From positions 12,710,001-12,774,000 of the forward strand of contig NC_088321.1 in NCBI RefSeq assembly GCF_910592395.1: DNA of 64,000 nucleotides. Direction: 5' to 3'. Each line of letters begins with the position of its first letter. Positions within the stretch are counted from its first letter, which is position 1. Under the pieces are notes generated by a model. It saw only the letters and a list, made by a program, of their open reading frames with translations. It ran no database searches and was not told the DNA's origin. This DNA comes from Lineus longissimus. Its lineage: Eukaryota; Nemertea; Pilidiophora; Heteronemertea; Lineidae. This document shows, piece by piece, positions 57,131-64,000 of this stretch. The position numbers and the translations under genes are program-made.

Positions 57131-57458
57131 GCAGAGTCACAGAAATGAACTTTAGCCTAGTGAAAAAGATAATAGACAAGGCGATAGATTTCAGGTCATT
57201 TAATTATTATTATCTGCTCTGCTCATTGCCCACACCAAACCCTTATTCAAGACTTTAAAATCATTAGAAGTAACAGATATACACACTCTACTACAAATGA
57301 AGTTTCTACACAAATTTTTCAATAATTGCGATCTGGGTTACTTCATTCATGCATCAAAACAAATGACCAAATACATCCTCACAATACTAGAAACGGGCAG
57401 AAATCAATAATCCCACGATCCCGACTTAACATTAGGAAAAAATACAATTTTTGTCACT

Positions 57459-57636
57459 CAGTAGAACCTCTCTATTAAGGACACCATCGGGACTGCCAAA
57501 TGCTGTCCTTAATAGAGAGGTGTCCTGATTAGAGAGGCCATATTGAATGGAAAGTACCAATTTGGGACCAAAACTAGTGTCCTTAATAGTGAGGTTGTCC
57601 TTCATAGAGAGGTATCTGCTAAGGGAGGTTCCACTG
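57459..57636 (+). mobile_element. pogo-like MITE, copy 9
   Basis: CAGTAGAACCTCTCT to GGAGGTTCCACTG, with TA on the right. The internal CCAATTTGGGACCAAAACTA is in plus orientation, as in every other copy here. Confidence 0.8.
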
Positions 57637-57697
57637 TATCTTCAATTCCCTTTCTGCCTTTAAGTATCACGATAAAATTCACACTCACAGTCTTCAT

Positions 57698-58956
57698 TAC
57701 GGCAGCAGATTAGTGCCATAAAAAATAAAATATTATCTCGTTATTACGAGATCTTTTCTCGTTATTATGAGATCTTTTCTCGTTATTACGCGATGTTATC
57801 TCGTTATTACGAGATCTTTTCTCGTTATTACGCGATCTTTTCTCGTTATTACGAGATGTTATCTCGTTATTACGAGATCTTTTCTCGTTATTACGAGATG
57901 CGAAAGTGCACGCAACATCGAGGATTAAGGTCTCATTAGGGAGTTTTTTTTTTCATTCATGCGCGGCCAAGCCCTAACCGTAGTTCCTAAAATCATTGAT
58001 TTCTCGGTCCTCACAGTATGTCAGCGTTGATTCAGCAGTTGTTTTGGCAAAGACATGTTTTTTTGGAGTTTCTGAAACCTAGAGCGCTACTCAATAGGCG
58101 ACTAACAAGAAACTACGCATTTATACTGTTGTTGCCGACGTATGTGTACACTGAACTTGGGATGTGCGTCGGCCCCGTGTTGAAATGCCGTCCAGTCCCA
58201 GTTGGTGCGTTTTTCGCTGATTTGTGCAAAATTCAACACATCTCAAAAGTTCAATGGTTGACCCTCGATTTTTTTTAATTTTTGTGTAGCGTAAGCAACT
58301 GTCTTTCATGGGAGAATGGTCTCTGTAAGAATTATTCAGGAAGAAATGTATAATATTTGGGGTTTTTCGTGATTGTCCGGCCCAATTGGCAATATTGCCA
58401 TTTGGGATGGTGCAGAGCTAGGAGCAAATGCGACGCTTATGATTTATTTAAAGAAATAAAATGCCCGATTTAACATCCTGCAGAATCAGGGGAATCAGGC
58501 GTTTCCAGTGATATACGATACAAATGGGTTGTCCTCATGCATTCACTTTGGAAACGCATTTTAAAATAGATGTTACGTCCTGTTAATGGGACACGTCATC
58601 ATCGCGTACATTTGGGAAAAACTCCCTAACGAGACCTAAAGCTCAGGATCAAGCGCGGGAAAGGTCCGTACCATATACCATCATCGCGTAATAACGAGAT
58701 AACATCTCGTAATAACGAGAAAAGATCGCGTAATAACGAGAAAAGATCGCGTAATAACGAGAAAAGATCTCGTAATAACGAGATAACATCGCGTAATAAC
58801 GAGAAAAGATCTCGTAATAACGAGAAAAGATCGCGTAATAACGAGAAAAGATCGCGTAATAACGAGATAACATCACGTAATAACGAGAAAAGATCTCGTA
58901 ATAACGAGATAATATTTTATTTTTTATATTTTTTATGGCACTAATCTGCTGCCGTA
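57698..58956. mobile_element. 1.26-kb element with long inverted repeats built of TCTCGTTATTACGAGA units
   Basis: The ends are TACGGCAGCAGATTAGTGCC and its exact reverse complement, flanked by a 6-bp duplication CTTCAT (57692-57697, 58957-58962). Each terminal region (about 255 bp) then has an AT-rich link, many TCTCGTTATTACGAGA-type units, and a GGTCTCRTTAGGGAGTTTTT segment. The interior (about 57960-58600) has an 86-codon frame at 58018-58278 that I do not recognise. No transposase signature is seen, so it is probably non-autonomous. Confidence 0.85.
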
Positions 58957-58969
58957 CTTCATGACTTCA

Positions 58970-59640
58970 ATATGTATAAAAATCATTTACTGGGATTATA
59001 CAGTTCTCGCTGTGTAATTCCACACTTTTACATAATATGTTCACACTTGAACTTTCAATATTCACCACACATTTAATTTTGCCAAACATGATTATCATTT
59101 GTACATATGTGGCTGGGGCACTTTAGGTACATTACCACGGTGGCAATTGCAGGACAAGGGCTTTTAAAATTATGTCAGTCATTTCAAACAACTTGATCTG
59201 TCTACTACTCTCATATATAATAAGCTCAAAAGGCCCAAAAACGGTTGTTGTCAGAGAAAAATATTACCGGTACAAGTACTTGCTGGAAATTCCTGCAGCC
59301 ATTCAGTTCACTGTCATGCTGATTTCAACTTAACTCAATGAATGTTATCTTGGGACTTGAAGAAATGTGTAATTACCCTACAACTTGGGCACTGTCATGT
59401 TTCTCAGGAAAGTCAAGTTTTTCAGATAAATGCCAGAAAAAGCCATTATCTCTCGTCAAAGGGCTCTGTTGAGATGAGAATGTAAATGTAATGGACGCCA
59501 TTTTTCAAAACTTTCCAAGATTACTCAAACAAATTATTACAGAAGATGATTAACGAGTGTCGCGTAAATGAATACGCACATTGCTTGATTACACGACACA
59601 CCTCAATCTTTTATTTTAACTTTATATTCAAAACTTAAAC
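58970..59640. other. Non-coding interval
   Basis: Nothing recognisable was found on either strand; AT-rich. Confidence 0.45.
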
Positions 59641-59644
59641 ATAT

Positions 59645-59810
59645 GGGGCCAAATTCATAAAGGGTGTTTAGCTTAAAACAGCGTTTAACTACTGAGTAGA
59701 CAGATTCTGGCCCTTGATGTGAATCTTCACAGAATATGAATAGGCCCTGAAACTGATTAGAGAGAAGTTGTACATGTCTAACCCTTAAACGCCCTTTATG
59801 AATTTGGGCC
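59645..59810. mobile_element. 166-bp MITE with GGGSCMAAATTCATAAAG ends
   Basis: The left end GGGGCCAAATTCATAAAGGG is matched by the right end CCCTTTATGAATTTGGGCC, an inverted repeat of about 28 bp with a few mismatches. The interior is AT-rich with no open frame. Confidence 0.75.
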
Positions 59811-60314
59811 TGTGTTTCTTGCGAATGACCAATGGTGTGCAGTCAACCTCTTGAATCCCGGTGACCGACCAGTCGGTCATTTTGAAATAATGTTTTTTTC
59901 CCCAACGACCGACAGGTCGGTCTCAGTAATATTTTTATTCCCTTGAGCTGGGACGCTATTTTATTGCTGGTTTTAGCGTGTTTGATGTACAGTAGGGTCA
60001 GTTAGAGCATGCCTGGGTAGATGGTGCCTCGTCACCGGACTTTGGTGGTTGTATGCGGGCGCCATACATCGTGAACGTCAGACCCAATTTTCGCAACCAC
60101 GTGACCACCCTGGGATCCCGTGATTTTCAAGTTTTGGGAGTCAAGAGGATAAACGCAGCAAACCAATCTAGAATGATCTGGATCGGTCAAGATCGGTCAA
60201 GATCACTGGTTCCGTGTAAATGGCCCTCACGTGTCTGCATAGGTTATGGTATTCCAACCACTTCAAGCACTTGGTTTGGTACCAAAATTATTAAAGGACC
60301 TTAGGCATTATTAA

Positions 60315-61613
60315 CCCTTTGGCTCCCGAGGCCTATGTAACGCGATGTACCGAGATTTTTTACCAGTTTTATGCAAAATAACGTAAAAATACTTTTAAAT
60401 ATTGTACCTCCTTCATTATGCATCCTTGATTTATAGTCATAGTTCCACCTATTGTTGTGTATTTGGTTGAGACGGTTGTATGTGTAACGACGACAACAAC
60501 GAGTAATGGCGAGGAGTTTAAGATGTCCGCGCCCACCCATGAGAGCACGTGCGATGAACATTTGTAAAGTTTGATTGATTTTGTAGCAAGCAAGGAGAAA
60601 TAAACGTTGTTTTGTTTAAGAGGTTGAGGAGTTATATCAATATACAGTCCCTACAGAACACCTATGATAAAACCCCGTGTTTTTTCAAGACCCGTGTCTT
60701 CGCCGTGTGTCAAAAAACCTGCGGCGCACTTGCACCTATCAGTTGTGTTAGATAATGATTAATAACCCCGGCGACAGGTGCGCTGTAGGTAGGGAGCTCT
60801 CCTGTGTTTCTTTCCCGTTGGAGGGGAATTTCGCATGCGCAATACCGCGGTAACTACACCGCGCCATCTGTCGCCGGATCTTAGAACTTGCAATTGCTGT
60901 GTCTATTCAGATTCCACCTATCAAAAACCTGTGTTGAACACAGGTCTAAATTAGCCCCCGATTGGCCGCATCAAGCTCGATGGGGCTAATAGACACGGGG
61001 ATTTGACACACAGGTCTATTTAGACACGACAATTCATAGGTGTAAGCGCAAAAGACACGGGGATTTGATAGGTGGAAGTACGACTAATAAAACCATACAT
61101 TTTCGTAAAGCTGATTACCTTGGCTATCAATTGGCGTTGTTTCTGGGTATCAATTAGGTAAGAGGTAATCAATAATCAGTAATAATCAATATTTTTGGAT
61201 TGATTTTGCTCTAATTGATTGATTTTTCTGATTTGAACAAAGTATATGGAACTGTAATTGATGCAGTTACAACCTGTTAATGATCAACGTAACTTGATTG
61301 ATAACCTTTGACTGACTATTGTCTATTACTGATTGATCGAATAATACAACATAATATTAATTTATATGCTAATCAGTTCTTGTACTGTGACGCTGCACAA
61401 GCGCCAATCAAACTGCAGCGCCCTCTGTAAACTATGAATGAAACTAAATCTAGTCTTCTGCAGATCACCAGGGACACGAATACACTGTACAATAGCGTCT
61501 AACGTGTACCGAGAGTTCTATACTAAAGCATTAGTATAGGGACGATATATCGTACCGCCTACGCGAGACAAAATACAGGGACGATATATCGTCCCCTCCA
61601 GGGAGGCGAGGGG
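60315..61613. mobile_element. piggyBac-like non-autonomous element, 1.3 kb, TTAA duplication
   Basis: TTAA flanks both sides (60311-60314, 61614-61617). The ends are CCCTTTGGCTCCCGAGG and the reverse complement of CCCCTCGCCTCCCTGG, an imperfect inverted repeat starting CCC, as in piggyBac. A perfect palindrome GGGACGATATATCGTCCC lies at 61578-61595, with a near copy at 61538. No transposase is recognised. A further insertion with TCCACCTATCAAA ends occupies about 60914-61077. Confidence 0.65.
60914..61077. mobile_element. Small inverted-repeat element nested in the piggyBac-like element
   Basis: The left end TTCCACCTATCAAAAACC and right end GGGGATTTGATAGGTGGAAG are inverted repeats. ACACGGGGATTTGA recurs inside. 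The boundaries are approximate. Confidence 0.55.
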
Positions 61614-61639
61614 TTAAGGGCAATATTACCCAGCTGTCC

Positions 61640-62990
61640 GCTGCCCAGTCACCTCCTGTTCTACATAAGTAGTTTCCATCAACAAATTGCACAAAAAAAG
61701 GAAAAATTCCAAAGACTGAATTATCGCGCTTTTCTGATGTTGACCCATTTAGCTCTCCAAGCAGTGACCCTTTTCACGTGGAACAGTGCACGAGTAAGGC
61801 GTTTCCTGGAGTAGGACCTACCCTGTGACGTCTTGGTACTGATATTATGACGGGAAAGGTATTTCGTGCCAGGACTTATGCTACCAGAAATAATGAATAA
61901 CACGTTAAGAGCTGAAACAAAATGGCTAAAGCATCAAACATGATTGGAGATTGGAAAAATAGTTTATAGGTGAACCAGAGGAAGAACAAAAATACTGCAA
62001 TAACAAGAGCAACGCAGGGCGTAGCATATGCCCCGGTGAGCACTTTGAGTTGGTGTATTAGGAAAGTGAAGTGTTTTTCAGACAACCCCGGGCAGCTGGT
62101 GTCATAGCTGACTTGGTTTAGTTGACATTGTGAAAGAGTTATTGGTCTGTAATGCCCGCTGTGCACGTTATCTTTTTCTACCCACATAAAAAGTTACATG
62201 GTTATTACTCAAAGCGTTCTTGTTAAAATGAGAGGAAACGAAAAGTTTACAGACGCCTGACGCCTACCGGCTGACGGACATTGGTAAAACATAATGCCTC
62301 CGCAATGCTTTACGCATTGGCGGGGGCATAACAAGCTGCCTATTACTTTAGAGTCACACTCCACCAAAAAACATCGATGAAACCCCAGTAAAAACAGTAG
62401 TAATAGAAGATTCAGCAGAAAGCATCTAAAATTGTTTGGGTAGACACCGGCGATATAAATTAAAACTGTCCACATTCGGCATTTAAATCAACTGTTCTAG
62501 GAACAAACGTCTTGGCGCCAAAACCCGATGTTGGCGAAAATGACATAATATCATGTAAAATCCAAGGAAGACATCAAGGAATCGCCTACGAGTGGGCACC
62601 TGCAAAAATGTCAGTTGCAGCAGAAACTAGTCTAATCCAGAACGTGTGTAATCCATTTGTGACTGTGTAATTCACTATGAAATAAATCCTTAATCCAATG
62701 TTTCCGTTTCTTCCATGCACCGACACTGCCTCAAGAATATTTCCGCCTCAATTTTGTTAAGTCCCTCGCATTGTTGTACTAAACAAATCATAGCCTGGAA
62801 AATCAAATTATAAAATTTCATCTATGATGTGATGATAATGCTTTACTTTGATAACAAATTAAGTGTATAATAAGAATGCAGTGGACAATCAAGTGACATA
62901 TTTTCGTGTTTCCCAACAAAATCAGCCCAAATAACGATAATAACAAGGAGTTTTATATGGCGCTTTAAAAGAGCTTTCATTACCCAGCCT
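61640..62990. other. No gene recognised
   Basis: A minus-strand frame at 61876-62187 has two hydrophobic stretches, but its DNA at about 62085-62150 resembles non-coding sequence at about 40005-40060 (GGGCAGC..TGTCATAG..TTGACA). That points to an old repeat. The 62209-62475 frame matches no family I know. Confidence 0.4.
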
Positions 62991-63004
62991 ATCCAGAAGG
63001 TAAG

Positions 63005-63095
63005 AGTTACAACGTGGCACATGCCGGGTATCGAAGCCAGGACCTCCCGATCACAATGTTGATGCTCAAACGTTGTGCCACTGCGTTCCTCTGAG
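63005..63095 (-). mobile_element. tRNA-like SINE head, second family
   Basis: On the minus strand GAACGCAGTGGCACAACG resembles an A box and TGGCTTCGATACCCGGC a B box, in tRNA-like spacing. No tail is identified. A true tRNA gene is unlikely because no cloverleaf closes. Confidence 0.55.
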
Positions 63096-63381
63096 CACAA
63101 ATTATTCCATATGCCTGAAAATGTACCCATCTCTGTACGTAGGTCTTTTATTGTTTCATGACTATCCACAGGATAATGCATGAAGTGATTCAAAATTATC
63201 TCTAGGCACTGTATTTGGTTGCAGCCGGTCAGTTTAACCCAATTCGCTTCAAGTTTCTCGCCTGTCATGTGCTGTACTTTCATGGAGAGATACCATCAAT
63301 AAGGCTGACCATTTGTCAAATTTCAGACCCACCTCTGGCTCACGGACATTCATCATGGTTTTCATCTCTGTCTGCGGCAAC

Positions 63382-63629
63382 TCATCCTACAAGAAGTTTA
63401 TGATGGCCTCCATCTGAAATAACATAACATTTGTCAAATGAAAGGTATCAAATTGCTGTTTGCTGTGCAAATTGTCCATGACGAAGTCGGAAGATGAACT
63501 GATGGAGAAGACATGAATGGTTAAAAGGCAATTTAAAAATTGCATGTTTCTTACCTCCCAGTCCAAGATTGTTGTAAAGCTCTTCTGGCTTCTTACGAAA
63601 GGTTTCTTTACACATGTTTATCACACACT
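63382..63629 (-). CDS. 3' end of an unrecognised minus-strand gene (two exons)
   Basis: Exon 63629-63555 follows the acceptor TTATTTTTTTGCAG and ends with the donor GGGAG-GTAAGA. It encodes CVINMCKETFRKKPEELYNN, then LGLG. Exon 63413-63382 follows GTTATTTCAG; joined in phase it adds DGGHHKLLVG and a stop at 63382-63384. The remaining 5' exons would lie beyond 64000 or in 63630-64000, where I could not define them. The lysine-rich amphipathic sequence looks like a real protein tail, but I cannot name the family. Confidence 0.5.
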
Positions 63630-64000
63630 CTGCAAAAAAATAACAATTTGAATCGTTTGAAAACATTTCGACAATCACATTCATCATAAAGACATAAGAA
63701 ACGTTTCTGCGGCTGTCTAAGTGCAGACAATGACAGTCAAACCTTTTTTGCCTTTACATACCTGTAGCACGAGAAGTAAAAAGCTTTATGGACTGAATGA
63801 TGCAGGAGCTGAGCTTGTGTATGAAGTTGAACTTCATCATACATGTATGAATTTTCAGAAAAGAAGTTTGACCCAGCACAAAGCCCAACTCAGAGTCAGA
63901 TGAAAAAAAGATTTTTATTCTGTTTTAACTCTTTAAATCCTTGAATTTTTTTAGTGTTTCCAAGTATTTCAGCAATTTTCACCCCAAACGACCTCCAAAT

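Noticed and set aside
61876-62187. 103-codon minus-strand frame with hydrophobic segments, considered as a tetraspanin exon
   Set aside because: There are no tetraspanin cysteine motifs and no splice sites fitting a gene, and part of the DNA resembles a repeat-like stretch near 40 kb.
63005-63095. Possible tRNA gene
   Set aside because: A and B box-like words are present, but I could not close an acceptor stem or anticodon arm. A SINE head is more likely.

Overview
The window is animal nuclear DNA. Coding sequence is split by GT-AG introns, most of the rest is interspersed repeats and tandem arrays, and all three recognisable genes have close human counterparts. The many short inverted-repeat transposons (MITEs), tRNA- and 5S-derived SINEs, one LINE tail and long minisatellites suggest an invertebrate, probably marine. 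I cannot place it to phylum from sequence alone.

Three complete genes can be assembled by joining exons whose reading phases agree at every junction. (1) An HMG20A/HMG20B orthologue lies on the minus strand (ATG at 13385, stop at 5342), with 9 coding exons and 359 residues. (2) A PEAK1/PRAG1 (PEAK family) pseudokinase scaffold lies on the plus strand (31820-39648), with 5 coding exons and 1846 residues. (3) A PEX11G (PEX11-gamma) orthologue lies on the minus strand (ATG at 48165, stop at 43677), with 4 coding exons and 241 residues. HMG20 and PEAK are divergent, as I recall HMG20A and PEAK1 being on human chromosome 15q24, so this looks like deeply conserved microsynteny. PEAK and PEX11G are convergent. 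At the right edge two minus-strand exons (63382-63413 and 63555-63629) look like the 3' end of an unrecognised gene that begins outside the window.

Layout: 1-2.4 kb, no gene seen. 2.4-5.3 kb, tandem arrays that include the presumed HMG20 3' UTR. 5.3-13.4 kb, HMG20. 13.4-31.8 kb, a transposon-rich interval holding the presumed shared promoter and candidate PEAK 5' exons. 31.8-39.6 kb, PEAK coding exons. 40-43.6 kb, the two facing 3' regions. 43.7-48.2 kb, PEX11G, whose intron 3 is a 2.7-kb array of 39-bp units. 49.2-54.2 kb, an array of 57-bp units. 55.6-57.1 kb, a further array. 57.7-59.0 kb, a 1.26-kb element with long inverted repeats. 60.3-61.6 kb, a piggyBac-like element. 61.6-64 kb, little of note except the 3' end of the edge gene.

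The most unusual structure is in HMG20 intron 4. An 18-copy, 77-bp array (9.79-11.17 kb) has as its unit the last 27 bases of the HMG-box exon, its 5' splice site and 50 bases of intron. The functional splice donor is therefore followed by 17 near-identical donor copies.
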